Shown here one piece after another: positions 44,495-53,365 of a stretch of DNA of 64,000 nt. How positions within the stretch are numbered: the first letter of the stretch is position 1; each line of letters starts with the position of its first letter. The DNA is from Hyphomicrobiales bacterium 4NK60-0047b. GTDB lineage: Bacteria; Pseudomonadota; Alphaproteobacteria; Rhizobiales; HXMU1428-3. The stretch covers positions 124,001 to 188,000 of the forward strand of contig BAABWY010000005.1 of NCBI GenBank assembly GCA_040367435.1. Direction: 5' to 3'. The notes beneath the pieces were generated by a model. The model searched no databases and had not been told where the DNA came from. It saw only the letters and a program-made list of their open reading frames with translations. The position numbers were made by a program, and so were the translations under genes.

Positions 44495-45727
44495 ATGAAA
44501 TCCATTGTTAAATTAGCGGCAGGTGTTGCAGTTGCTTCACTTGGCGTGACCACAGCTAAAGCAGACAGTATTTTTGTCGGCAATTTAGTTGACTATACTG
44601 GCCCAACAGCTTTTGTTGGCAAGCACTATGGTCCTGGCATTAAAGATGCTCTTGACTATATTAATGCTAATGGTGGCATTAGCGGCACCAAGATTGAATA
44701 TGAGCAAGTTGACTATGCTTATAAAGTGCCTGCTGCCATTGCGACTTACAAGCGCTGGAAATCACGCAAGAAAATGGTTGCTTTACAAGGCTGGGGAACT
44801 GGTGACACTGAAGCTCTGATCACGTTTGTTGCTAAAGATAAAATTCCTGTTTGGTCGGCTTCTTACTCTGGTCACCTAACAGATCCAACTGGTAAAAACC
44901 CTAAAACAAAAAAACCAGCTCCTTATAACTTCTTTTATGGCCCTAGCTACACTGATGGTTGCCGTGCTCTTGTTCAATGGGCTGCATCTGACGCAAAAGC
45001 TAAGGGAATTAAAGACCCTAAATTTGTACACACAGGTGATAACCACCCATATCCGAATGCACCTAAAGAAGGTTGTGCACTCTATGCAAAAGAACTTGGA
45101 TTTAAAGTGCTATCACCAATTGTTGTGCCACTGAAACCAGGTGACTTTAAAGCTCAATGTTTGACCATTAAAGAATCTGGCGCTCAATATGCCTGGATTG
45201 GTAACCTTGGTGGTTCTGTGATTTCACTTCTAAAATCATGCAACACTGTTGGTACTGATGTGACTTACATTGCTAATGTTTGGGCTGGTGATCACCTTAC
45301 AATTAAGGCATCAGGCGCTAAAGATTTTCGCTTCCCTTCAGCTTCACCTTTCTGGGATTCAAAAGCCAAAGGTATGGGGCTTATTCGTAAAATCCATGCA
45401 GCTGGCAGTTATGACAAATCAATCACACCTACACACCACTATGTACGTGCGATCTGCTCTGTATATTACATGAAAGAAGCCATGGAATGGGCAAAAGCAA
45501 ATGGTGGCCTAACTGGTGAAAACATCAAAAAAGGCATGTATGTGAAGAAAGACTGGGTACCTGTTGGTCTTGAAGAAGTTTGTCTTCCTTCAACATGGTC
45601 AGCAACTGACCACCGCGGAACAACTGTTGTATCTATCAACAAAGGTTCTCTTGTTGATGGCAAAGCCAAGATTGAACTTGAAACTAACGTAACTCTTCCA
45701 CGTCGTGATGACTGGATTGGTTTCTAA
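44495..45727 (+). CDS. ABC transporter periplasmic substrate-binding protein, LivK-type
   Basis: 410 aa with a signal peptide (MKSIVKLAAGVAVASLGVTTAKA). Periplasmic-binding-protein type I fold: GNLVDYTGPTAFVGKHYGPGIKDALDYINANGGISGTKIEYEQVDYAYKVPAA is the canonical Leu/Ile/Val-binding-protein start. It has four-plus cysteines in the mature part (DGCRALV, EGCALYA, SCNTVG, EVCLPS) that could form disulphides. The residues that bind the amino-acid alpha-amino group are not clearly conserved, and the neighbouring ligases suggest an organic or aromatic acid ligand. Flanked by stem-loops on both sides, consistent with differential expression. Confidence 0.92.
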   Translation: MKSIVKLAAGVAVASLGVTTAKADSIFVGNLVDYTGPTAFVGKHYGPGIKDALDYINANGGISGTKIEYEQVDYAYKVPAAIATYKRWKSRKKMVALQGWGTGDTEALITFVAKDKIPVWSASYSGHLTDPTGKNPKTKKPAPYNFFYGPSYTDGCRALVQWAASDAKAKGIKDPKFVHTGDNHPYPNAPKEGCALYAKELGFKVLSPIVVPLKPGDFKAQCLTIKESGAQYAWIGNLGGSVISLLKSCNTVGTDVTYIANVWAGDHLTIKASGAKDFRFPSASPFWDSKAKGMGLIRKIHAAGSYDKSITPTHHYVRAICSVYYMKEAMEWAKANGGLTGENIKKGMYVKKDWVPVGLEEVCLPSTWSATDHRGTTVVSINKGSLVDGKAKIELETNVTLPRRDDWIGF

Positions 45728-45740
45728 AGACTGATGTGTT

Positions 45741-45774
45741 GTTGGCCTGCCATTTAACTCATGAGCAGGCCAAC
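45741..45774 (+). terminator. Stem-loop after the binding-protein gene
   Basis: Perfect 10-bp stem GTTGGCCTGC / GCAGGCCAAC with a 14-nt loop, followed by ATTTCTTGTTTT. A partial terminator or 3'-stabilising hairpin for the binding-protein mRNA; the LivF-type gene starts 39 bp later. Confidence 0.7.
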
Positions 45775-45812
45775 ATTTCTTGTTTTATTTAATTTTTTAA
45801 AAGGCAATTTTC

Positions 45813-46655
45813 ATGCTTAAGCTTGATGAAGATAGTGACCGTGCTGCTGGTCCTGACAAGGCCTCTGATACCGTTCTCTCAGTAGATAATATTGAGGTTG
45901 TTTATAATGATTATGTTTTAGTGCTTCGCGGTCTTAGTCTGCAAGTTGCTAAAGGATCTATCACTGCGTTGCTTGGTGCAAATGGCGCTGGCAAATCAAC
46001 AACCCTTAAGGCTATTTCCGGGCTCTTAAAAAGTGAAGATGGAGAGGTGACGCGCGGCTCTATTTCATTTGAGGGTAAAAAACTACAACATATGGACCCG
46101 GAAAACATTGTTCGTTCTGGTGTCTTTCAAGTTATGGAAGGTCGTAGAATTGTTCAGGATATGACAGTTCTGGAGAATTTGAAACTTGGGGCATTTACTC
46201 GTAAAGACAGATCGAACGTCGCTGACGATATTGACTTGGTTTATTCTTATTTTCCACGCCTTAAAGAACGACATGGCTTGGCGGGTTACCTTTCGGGCGG
46301 CGAACAACAAATGCTTGCTATCGGGCGCTCTATGATGGCGAGACCAAAACTCATTCTTATGGATGAACCCTCTATGGGATTGTCACCTCTTTTGGTGAAA
46401 GAGGTTTTCACGATTATTAAACGACTAAATAAAGAGCTTGGAGTTTCCATCCTTTTAGTTGAGCAAAATGCTGCTATGGCGCTGCAAGTGGCTCAGCATG
46501 GATACATTATGGAAAACGGCAAGATCGTTCTGGATGGTACGGCAGATGAGTTACGGGAGAATGAAGATATTAAAGAATTTTATCTCGGCGGTGGTGGGGA
46601 GCGCAAAAGCTTCAAAAACTTACGCTCCTTCAAACGACGCAAGCGCTGGTTATAA
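45813..46655 (+). CDS. ABC transporter ATP-binding protein, LivF-type
   Basis: 280 aa. A ~22-residue polar N-terminal extension precedes the ATPase core. Walker A GANGAGKST, Q-loop FQVMEGRRIVQ, signature LSGGEQQMLAIGRSMMARP, Walker B LILMDEPSMGLSP, and switch LVEQNAAMALQ. The C-terminus has a basic extension (ERKSFKNLRSFKRRKRW) not usual in LivF. Second ATPase of the HAAT importer, completing G, H, M, K and F. A ligase-family gene follows after 13 bp. Confidence 0.95.
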   Translation: MLKLDEDSDRAAGPDKASDTVLSVDNIEVVYNDYVLVLRGLSLQVAKGSITALLGANGAGKSTTLKAISGLLKSEDGEVTRGSISFEGKKLQHMDPENIVRSGVFQVMEGRRIVQDMTVLENLKLGAFTRKDRSNVADDIDLVYSYFPRLKERHGLAGYLSGGEQQMLAIGRSMMARPKLILMDEPSMGLSPLLVKEVFTIIKRLNKELGVSILLVEQNAAMALQVAQHGYIMENGKIVLDGTADELRENEDIKEFYLGGGGERKSFKNLRSFKRRKRWL

Positions 46656-46668
46656 TAAAGGAGACACT

Positions 46669-47931
46669 ATGTCATTGGCATCAAATCTGGAAACTGATGT
46701 TCCTTTGTTAGAGCGCCGCTCTCATAAAGAACGGTCAGCTTCGCAAGATCAACAATTGCATCACTTACTAACTTCTACCATTCAATCTATTCCTTATTAC
46801 CAAAAAGCATTTGCAAATATTGATCTCTCACATATTCATGATCGAAAAAGTTTGGAATTATTGCCAATTATTCGCAAGGATTCTCTCATTGAATTGCAAG
46901 CGAATGTACCTCCCTTTGGTGGACATTTACCTGGCGGCTTAAAGGAAGCTGACTATCTGTTTGCTTCTCCAGGCCCTATTTACGAACCTGGATTTATGAA
47001 TGCAGAATATTGGTCAGTTGTTTCTGCACTTAAGGCTGCGAACTTTACTGAAGATGACGTGATCTTTAATACATTTTCTTATCATTTAACGCCTGGTGCC
47101 TGGATTTTTGATAGTGGTGCACGGGCGATTGGTTGCCCGGTTATTCCGGTTGGCAGTGCACCGAGAGATTTGCAAATTCAAGCGCTTGATCATTACCGGC
47201 CCACTGCTTATTGCGGCACACCTGATTATTTAAAACAATTGATTAGTTTCGTTGAAACGGATGGTACAAAACCACTTTCAATTAAGAAGGCAATGGTTTC
47301 TGGGGGTGCTCTAACGCCCTCTCTTCGTGAATTTTTCGATGAGAAAAATGTTGAAGTTCTTCAATGTTATGCCACAGCCGAAGTTGGGGTAATTGCCTAT
47401 GAGAGCCCTTCAAGGGATGGTCTGATTGTTAATGAAGATGTGATATTAGAAATCATTGATCCTGATACGGGCAAATCACAACCGCCTGGACTTGTTGGTG
47501 AGGTTGTTGTGACCAAACTTCGTGGAAGTTATCCGCTTATCCGTTTTGGAACGGGCGACCTATCTTGCTTGGTAGAGGGGGACAGCCCTTGCGGCCGCAC
47601 ATCTCCTCGAATTCAAGGCTGGCTTGGCCGCGCAGATATGACGACTAAAATTAAAGGTATGTTTGTTCGACCGACACAAATAAACAGCCTTGTTTCGCAA
47701 TTACCTGTGTTAGAGCGTGCTCGTCTTATTGTTGATCGTGATAATGATAAAGATAAATCCATTTTGCATTGCGAATTGTCTCCGACTGAAATTCAAGACC
47801 GAAATGAAGATGAAATTGAAGATTTAATCGGACAAAAATTTCGTGACCTTTGCCATATTCGCGCATCTGTTTCCGTCGTTCCCCTAGGCACTCTTCCCGA
47901 CGACGGAAAAATCATTGTTGATTTAAGATAA
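46669..47931 (+). CDS. Phenylacetate-CoA-ligase-family (PaaK-like) adenylate-forming protein
   Basis: 420 aa from ATG at 46669, with AAAGGAG upstream; a longer frame reaching into the LivF-type gene is rejected. The N-terminal region resembles PaaK (LLTSTIQSIPYYQKAFANIDLSHIHDRKSLELLPIIRKDSL). Where PaaK has the SSGTTG P-loop this protein has FASPGPIYEPG, so the ATP phosphate loop is altered. Later motifs survive better: CYATAEVGVIAYES, GEVVVTKL, PLIRFGTGDLS, GWLGRADMTTKIKGMFVRPTQI. It may activate an aromatic acid, or have lost or changed activity. Closes the ABC/ligase operon; a strong terminator follows. Confidence 0.85.
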   Translation: MSLASNLETDVPLLERRSHKERSASQDQQLHHLLTSTIQSIPYYQKAFANIDLSHIHDRKSLELLPIIRKDSLIELQANVPPFGGHLPGGLKEADYLFASPGPIYEPGFMNAEYWSVVSALKAANFTEDDVIFNTFSYHLTPGAWIFDSGARAIGCPVIPVGSAPRDLQIQALDHYRPTAYCGTPDYLKQLISFVETDGTKPLSIKKAMVSGGALTPSLREFFDEKNVEVLQCYATAEVGVIAYESPSRDGLIVNEDVILEIIDPDTGKSQPPGLVGEVVVTKLRGSYPLIRFGTGDLSCLVEGDSPCGRTSPRIQGWLGRADMTTKIKGMFVRPTQINSLVSQLPVLERARLIVDRDNDKDKSILHCELSPTEIQDRNEDEIEDLIGQKFRDLCHIRASVSVVPLGTLPDDGKIIVDLR

Positions 47932-47946
47932 TCAATCAACAATTTT

Positions 47947-47991
47947 ACCAGATGGCTTCTCCCCCTAGAGCGAGCCATCTGGTTTTTCTTT
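47947..47991 (+). terminator. Rho-independent terminator between the convergent PaaK-like and liuC-type genes
   Basis: Stem ACCAGATGGC / GCCATCTGGT with a loop of about 15 nt, then TTTTCTTTTTT on the plus strand. On the minus strand the hairpin is followed only by AAAATT, so it mainly serves the plus-strand operon. Confidence 0.88.
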
Positions 47992-47992
47992 T

Positions 47993-48784
47993 TTATTCAT
48001 TTAACCATGGCGCTGGTTGTTTATTAAAAAAAGCGTCGATGCCAGCCATAGCTTCTTTGCTTTCCCATCTGTCAGCTAGTTGATTGGCTGTGTAGTCTGC
48101 CATTTCACTTGGCACGCTTCCTCCTAATTTCTGACAAAGGGTTTTAGCGCTTGCGATCGCGCCTGGTGCACATTTTAAAATGGCTTGAATTTCTTCTTCA
48201 ACAGCTTTTTCTAAATCGGCTTCATCAACAGCTGTTGTGACCAGACCTGACCTCATGGCGAAGTCAGCAGTAAATGCTTTACCTGAATAAAAAACTTGTC
48301 TTGCGAAATTTTCGCCCATACGCGCGACAACAAAAGGACCGATGGTTGCAGGGATGAGACCTAGCTTGGTTTCTGTTAATGCGAATTTAGATTGGTTATT
48401 AGCGATTACAACATCTGCTACCGCCATCATACCAACACCACCGCCATAAGAAGAGCCTTGCACTTTTGCAATTAAGAATTTTGGAAGTGAATTTAAAGCA
48501 CCTAGCATAGTGGCAAGGGCACGGCTTTCTTGCATCTTTCCATCTCTGTCTTTCTCCATTTGAGACTGCATCCACTTTAGATCACCGCCGGCGCAAAATG
48601 ATTTACCATTTGCAGCCAAGACAACAGCCCTTACCGATGTGTCATTCCCTAACTGTTCTGCAGCTATGTTCAGCTCTTTAATCATTAAGCTATTCAGAGC
48701 ATTGTGTTTTTCAACGCGGTTCAATGTGATGGTTGAGATGCCGCGTTTGTCCTGCTCTAGTTGAATGGTTTCAAAATTTGTCAT
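47993..48784 (-). CDS. liuC: Enoyl-CoA hydratase, probably 3-methylglutaconyl-CoA hydratase
   Basis: 263 aa crotonase. The oxyanion-hole segments are KSFCAGGDLKWMQSQ and GSSYGGGVGMMAVADVVIA. SKFALTETKLGLIPATIGPFVVARMG follows, a pattern shared with methylglutaconyl-CoA hydratases of leucine breakdown, including the LGLIPATI text. Position at the end of the ivd-mccB-mccA-ligase-lyase operon supports the assignment: it hydrates 3-methylglutaconyl-CoA to HMG-CoA, the substrate of the preceding gene's product. 18-bp gap from the lyase gene. Confidence 0.88.
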   Translation of the reverse strand: MTNFETIQLEQDKRGISTITLNRVEKHNALNSLMIKELNIAAEQLGNDTSVRAVVLAANGKSFCAGGDLKWMQSQMEKDRDGKMQESRALATMLGALNSLPKFLIAKVQGSSYGGGVGMMAVADVVIANNQSKFALTETKLGLIPATIGPFVVARMGENFARQVFYSGKAFTADFAMRSGLVTTAVDEADLEKAVEEEIQAILKCAPGAIASAKTLCQKLGGSVPSEMADYTANQLADRWESKEAMAGIDAFFNKQPAPWLNE

Positions 48785-48802
48785 ATTGGCGTCTCAACTT
48801 CC

Positions 48803-49672
48803 TTAGTTTTTATTGGCAATGTTTTGTGCCAAATAATCTTCGGCTTTTTGCAGTTTTTGCATATCCAAACCAGTGATGTAACCTTCAGCATGAAGCATCT
48901 CAGCAAGGGACTTCGTCGACAAATTCCCCTTTGCTCCTGGTGCATAAGGGCAACCACCTAAACCACCAACGGCGCTATCATAGGTTGTTACACCATATTC
49001 CAAACTGGCCTGCACATTGTCTAAGGCTTTACCGTTCGTGTCGTGATAGTGGCCAGCAAGTTGGTTGGCTGGCACAGTTTTCAAAACAGCTTCCAGCATT
49101 TTTGATATTAAGTCAGGCGTGCCTTTTCCTATTGTGTCTCCGAGTGAAACTTCATAGCAGCCCATTTCTAGAAGCTGCTCTGCGACTAGCTTCACCGCGT
49201 CTGGCGAAATGTCCCCTTCATAGGGACAACCTGCTACGCATGACACATAAGCTCGAACAGGCACGTTAGCTGCAAGCCCGGCTTTGACGACAGGGAGGAA
49301 GCGGTCCAAACTTTCTTTGATAGAGCAATTGATATTTTTTTGGCTAAATGTTTCTGAAGCTGATCCAAAAATAGCGACTTCTTCCACGTTGGCTTCAATG
49401 GCTTTCTCAAAACCTTTCATATTCGGCGTTAATGCTGCGTACGTTACATTGGCATTACGGTTGATGGCTGAGAGCACTTCAATTGCATCCGCCATTTGCG
49501 GGACCCATTTGGGAGAGACAAAACTTGTCACCTCAATTTTTTCAAATCCGGTATCTGATAACAGATTGACAAGTTCAACCTTTTGTTTAGTCGCGATCAA
49601 CTCTTTTTCATTTTGCAAACCGTCTCTTGGTCCGACTTCATATATTCTTATTTTTGTTGAACTATTACTCAT
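48803..49672 (-). CDS. mvaB: Hydroxymethylglutaryl-CoA lyase
   Basis: 289 aa. It cleaves HMG-CoA to acetoacetate and acetyl-CoA, the last leucine-specific step. TIM-barrel of the HMGL/DRE family: IYEVGPRDGLQNE (catalytic Arg and metal-ligand Asp), KWVPQMADA, CVAGCPYEGDISPDAV, AGHYHDTNGKALDNV (metal-ligand His pair), and the HMG-CoA lyase signature region GGLGGCPYAPGAKGN with the catalytic Cys. Its ATG overlaps the end of the acyl-CoA ligase gene by 8 bp. Confidence 0.95.
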   Translation of the reverse strand: MSNSSTKIRIYEVGPRDGLQNEKELIATKQKVELVNLLSDTGFEKIEVTSFVSPKWVPQMADAIEVLSAINRNANVTYAALTPNMKGFEKAIEANVEEVAIFGSASETFSQKNINCSIKESLDRFLPVVKAGLAANVPVRAYVSCVAGCPYEGDISPDAVKLVAEQLLEMGCYEVSLGDTIGKGTPDLISKMLEAVLKTVPANQLAGHYHDTNGKALDNVQASLEYGVTTYDSAVGGLGGCPYAPGAKGNLSTKSLAEMLHAEGYITGLDMQKLQKAEDYLAQNIANKN

Positions 49673-51332
49673 TTTCTACTCGCTCAAATTCTTCTTTGGC
49701 TTGCTCTCTTAAAGTCCGCCTGATTATTTTCCCTGTATTTGTCAAAGGTAACTGGCTTAGAAACTCAATTTCTCTTGGGTATTCATATGAGGCGAGATGA
49801 TCTTTAACGAAGGCTTGTATTTCTTCCACGAGCTGTTCTGAGGCTTTTTCTTTTTCGTGCAAGACAATGTAAGCTTTGACAATTTCTGTGCGTAGTTTAT
49901 CTGGCTTTCCAACTACAGCCACCATATAAACAGAAGGGTGTTTGATGATTGTTTCTTCAATTTCTCCTGGCCCAATACGATAGCCCGCTGACGTGATGAC
50001 ATCATCATCGCGGCCGACAAATCTAATCCAGCCGCCTTCTTCATATTGCCCGATATCACCGGTTAGGAGATAGTTATGAAGGAATTTATTTTGTGTTGCG
50101 TCTTCATTGTTCCAATAGTGGAGAAACATCACAGGATCGTTCCTTTTCACGGCAATTAAACCTTGCTCGCGCAATGAGCAATCACTGCCGTCTTGGCGAA
50201 GAACTTTGACGACATGGCCTGGTACAGGGCGGCCCATAATTCCTGGTCTAGCTTCCATCATCGAGGCGCATGATGAGATGATTAGATTGCATTCAGTTTG
50301 ACCGTAGAACTCATTGATATTCACGCCGAGTGTTTCTTTCCCCCAGCCTAACAAATCTGTTCCCAACGTTTCGCCGCCACTTGCAATGGTGCGTAATTTT
50401 AGCGGATAGACATTAGCGTCATAGTTCGTATTTCGTAACATTTTCAGTGCGGTAGATGGCATGAAGACATTTGTCACATTGCATTTTGACATGAGCTCAA
50501 AAGCGGCTTCACCGGTGAATTTTTTAAATCTACCAGCGACAACTGGTACACCGTGATGCAAGGCAGGAAGGAGTACATCTAATAAGCCACCAATCCAGGC
50601 CCAATCAGCTGGGGTCCAGATGATATCTTCTGATTTCGGAAAGAAATCATGGCTCATTTCCATACCAGGCAAGTGGCCTAATAAAACACGGTGTGCGTGC
50701 AGTGCACCTTTGGATGGCCCTGTTGTTCCAGAGGTGTAAATGATCAAAGCTGGATCATCAGCTTTGGTTTGAACCGGTGTGAACTCTTCGCTGGCCTCTG
50801 TAAGCAAAACATTCAAATCAAGAGTTTGAAAATTGAGAACTTCCTTCTCATCTTCAGTTATCTCTTCATTGATAAGAACTGTTAACTGCTCATAAGCTTT
50901 AGAGCTCATCTGATTTAATTTTTTGGCGCCCTCATGATTGGTTATGATGAGCTTTATGCCTGCATCTATGATGCGGTGTTCTAAAGCACTTGGACCAAAC
51001 AAAACAAAAAGAGGCACAGCAATCGCGCCCATTTTATAAACGGCAATATGACTAGCTGCGGTTTCAACAGATTGCGGTAAAAGGATGCCGACACGATCGC
51101 CAACTTTGACATCGCTTAAAACTAAGCTGTTGGCGATTTTGTTTGAGAGTTTTTTTAATTCCTCAAAGCTTGTGTGTTTTTGCTCGCTACCGAACGCCGA
51201 TATTATTGCGGTTCTATTTGGGTCTTTTTCTGCCCATTTATCGCAAACATCGAAACCAATATTATAATATTCAGGAATTTCCCAACTAAAATTTTCATAT
51301 AAATCAGTATAATTATTGGCTTCTTTTAACAT
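49665..51332 (-). CDS. AMP-forming acyl-CoA synthetase in the leucine operon
   Basis: 555 aa ANL-family ligase. P-loop LIIYTSGTTGPSKGALHAH, A5 FYGQTECNLI, LTGDIGQYEEGGWIRFVGRDDDVITSAGYRIGPGEIE, and C-terminal catalytic Lys in LPLTNTGKIIRR, so all catalytic motifs are intact. It lies between mccA (6-bp gap) and the lyase (8-bp overlap). Plausible substrates are isovalerate or another short branched acid (entry to the pathway) or acetoacetate released by the lyase. It is shorter than classical acetoacetyl-CoA synthetase (~650 aa), so I lean to a short/medium-chain acid. Confidence 0.9.
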   Translation of the reverse strand: MLKEANNYTDLYENFSWEIPEYYNIGFDVCDKWAEKDPNRTAIISAFGSEQKHTSFEELKKLSNKIANSLVLSDVKVGDRVGILLPQSVETAASHIAVYKMGAIAVPLFVLFGPSALEHRIIDAGIKLIITNHEGAKKLNQMSSKAYEQLTVLINEEITEDEKEVLNFQTLDLNVLLTEASEEFTPVQTKADDPALIIYTSGTTGPSKGALHAHRVLLGHLPGMEMSHDFFPKSEDIIWTPADWAWIGGLLDVLLPALHHGVPVVAGRFKKFTGEAAFELMSKCNVTNVFMPSTALKMLRNTNYDANVYPLKLRTIASGGETLGTDLLGWGKETLGVNINEFYGQTECNLIISSCASMMEARPGIMGRPVPGHVVKVLRQDGSDCSLREQGLIAVKRNDPVMFLHYWNNEDATQNKFLHNYLLTGDIGQYEEGGWIRFVGRDDDVITSAGYRIGPGEIEETIIKHPSVYMVAVVGKPDKLRTEIVKAYIVLHEKEKASEQLVEEIQAFVKDHLASYEYPREIEFLSQLPLTNTGKIIRRTLREQAKEEFERVENE

Positions 51333-51338
51333 TGCTGA

Positions 51339-53342
51339 TTACTCCTGCTCGCTTTCTTCAAAACGAACAAGTACCGCACCACTTTCTACGGAGCTGCCTT
51401 CTGTGCACAGCCATTCAGCAATGACACAATCGCGCGGGGCTATGAGGCTATGTTCCATTTTCATGGCTTCGATAACGCCTAGTCTATCTCCTTCTTTAAC
51501 CGCATCTCCAGCTGCAACTTTGATTTGACTAATGACACCTGTCATTGGTGATTTGAGAGTGTCTGCAGCGCCTTCTTCACTACCAGCTTGTGACAAAGGA
51601 TCTGGATGATTGAGCACCCAGGTGACACCTTCGAACAAAACTGAGATTGAATTTGTAAAATCAGCACCTTGATAGGAAACAACATCAGCCGATATTTGTT
51701 TACTTTCAATTGAGGTGTTTTCAGATTGTTGAATTAGAGTTGCTGTTATTTGATTGTTTGAGCGCTCAACCTCTTCAAGCCTTAGAGTTTCTCCTTCTTC
51801 AAAAACACTGAGACTTTGATTCCCATTTAATATTATTGTTTTGGTGGTTTTTTCGTCATCTATAACCAGCGTTATTTTATGACTTGCCTCACCCCACAAG
51901 CGCCAGCCTGAAAGAGGTTCTTTTAGATCAAGCTTCAGGGCTTCTAGAGCGGCTAGAGCAAAAACAACCTCTGGCATTTCCTCTTTTGCTATGAGTGTTT
52001 CCATGTCCCTCTCGATTAAACCAGTGTCCACTATGCCGTTTCCAAAGTCTTTGTGGTTACAAAGGCTGATAAGGAAACTTACATTGGTAATCGTACCTGC
52101 GACATGGGTATTCGTTAAGGCTTTATTTAATTTAGATAGAGCTTCTCTTCTGTTTTTTCCATGAGTTGTTAGTTTTGCAATCATCGGGTCGTAATGGGGT
52201 GAAATTTCCGAGCCTGATTGTACTGCAGTATCAATGCGTGCGCAGCCAAATTCTATATGATGAAGCTTGCCTGTGACGGGGAGAAAATTATTACTGGCGT
52301 CTTCTGCATAAACTCTAGCTTCAAAGGCGTGACCATTGATTTCCAGTTCATCTTGAGTTTTTGGCAAGGCTTCTCCAGCAGCTACGCGCAATTGCCATTC
52401 CACTAGGTCGGTTCCTGTTATGGCTTCGGTGACCGGGTGCTCTACCTGCAGTCTTGTGTTCATTTCCATGAACCAGAAACCATCTACGGATAACTCTCCG
52501 CTGCCGTCCACGATAAATTCTATGGTGCCAGCACCTGTATAATCAATTGCTTTTGCTGCATTTTTTGCTGCATTTGTCATTGCGTCACGCATCTCTTGCG
52601 TCATGCCAGGAGCCGGGGCTTCTTCAATGACTTTCTGATGGCGCCTTTGCAAGGAACAATCACGCTCAAACAAATGAACAACATTGCCTTTGGTATCGCC
52701 AAAGACTTGCACTTCGATGTGTCTTGGTGCTGTGATGTATTTTTCAATCAGTACATGAGGGTCCCCAAAACTTGATTGACCTTCGCGCTGTGCACTTTCA
52801 AGAGAACTATTAAAATCTGCTGGATCATCAACCTTGCGCATGCCCTTGCCGCCACCGCCAGCGCGCGCTTTGATTAAAACAGGATAGCCAATTTTCTTCG
52901 CTTGTTCAGCTAAAAACCCAGTTTCTTGTTTCTCACCGTGATATCCAGGCACAACAGGGACACCGGCTTCTTCCATCAGTTTTTTAGCCGCATCTTTTAG
53001 TCCCATTTTGTGAATGGCATCTGCTGTTGGTCCAACAAATTTTAGGCCTGCGTCCTCTACAGCCTCTACGAACTCAGGATTTTCTGATAAAAAACCATAT
53101 CCTGGATGGATTGCCTCAGCACCTGTTTTCAAGGCAGCTTTGATGATTACATCCCCTCTTAAATAGCTTTCAGCCACAGGAGGCTTGCCAATGAGCACAG
53201 CTTCATCAGCCATTTGGACATGAAGTGCATTTTTGTCTGCCTCTGAATAAACAGCGACCGTTTTAACGCCCATTTTTCTGGCTGTTTGAATGACACGGCA
53301 GGCAATTTCACCGCGATTGGCAATGAGTATTTTTGAAAACAT
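51339..53342 (-). CDS. mccA: Methylcrotonyl-CoA carboxylase, biotin-carrying alpha subunit
   Basis: 667 aa. The biotin carboxylase domain takes the first ~450 residues (KILIANRGEIACRVIQTARKMG, ARAGGGGKGMRKV, FMEMNTRLQVEHPVTE), followed by the BT linker. The biotinyl domain has biotin-Lys628 in the EAMKMEH motif. It carboxylates biotin with ATP and bicarbonate and passes CO2 to MccB. The acetyl/propionyl/methylcrotonyl alpha subunits look alike; the leucine-operon context (ivd, HMG-CoA lyase) selects methylcrotonyl-CoA. ATG is preceded by AAGGAG. Confidence 0.95.
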   Translation of the reverse strand: MFSKILIANRGEIACRVIQTARKMGVKTVAVYSEADKNALHVQMADEAVLIGKPPVAESYLRGDVIIKAALKTGAEAIHPGYGFLSENPEFVEAVEDAGLKFVGPTADAIHKMGLKDAAKKLMEEAGVPVVPGYHGEKQETGFLAEQAKKIGYPVLIKARAGGGGKGMRKVDDPADFNSSLESAQREGQSSFGDPHVLIEKYITAPRHIEVQVFGDTKGNVVHLFERDCSLQRRHQKVIEEAPAPGMTQEMRDAMTNAAKNAAKAIDYTGAGTIEFIVDGSGELSVDGFWFMEMNTRLQVEHPVTEAITGTDLVEWQLRVAAGEALPKTQDELEINGHAFEARVYAEDASNNFLPVTGKLHHIEFGCARIDTAVQSGSEISPHYDPMIAKLTTHGKNRREALSKLNKALTNTHVAGTITNVSFLISLCNHKDFGNGIVDTGLIERDMETLIAKEEMPEVVFALAALEALKLDLKEPLSGWRLWGEASHKITLVIDDEKTTKTIILNGNQSLSVFEEGETLRLEEVERSNNQITATLIQQSENTSIESKQISADVVSYQGADFTNSISVLFEGVTWVLNHPDPLSQAGSEEGAADTLKSPMTGVISQIKVAAGDAVKEGDRLGVIEAMKMEHSLIAPRDCVIAEWLCTEGSSVESGAVLVRFEESEQE

Positions 53343-53365
53343 GATCGCTCCTTACTAACCGCGAA

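Noticed and set aside
46459-46668. N-terminal extension of the PaaK-like protein inside the LivF-type gene
   Set aside because: The extension is out of frame with a well-conserved ATPase C-terminus and lacks a ribosome site; ATG at 46669 has AAAGGAG.
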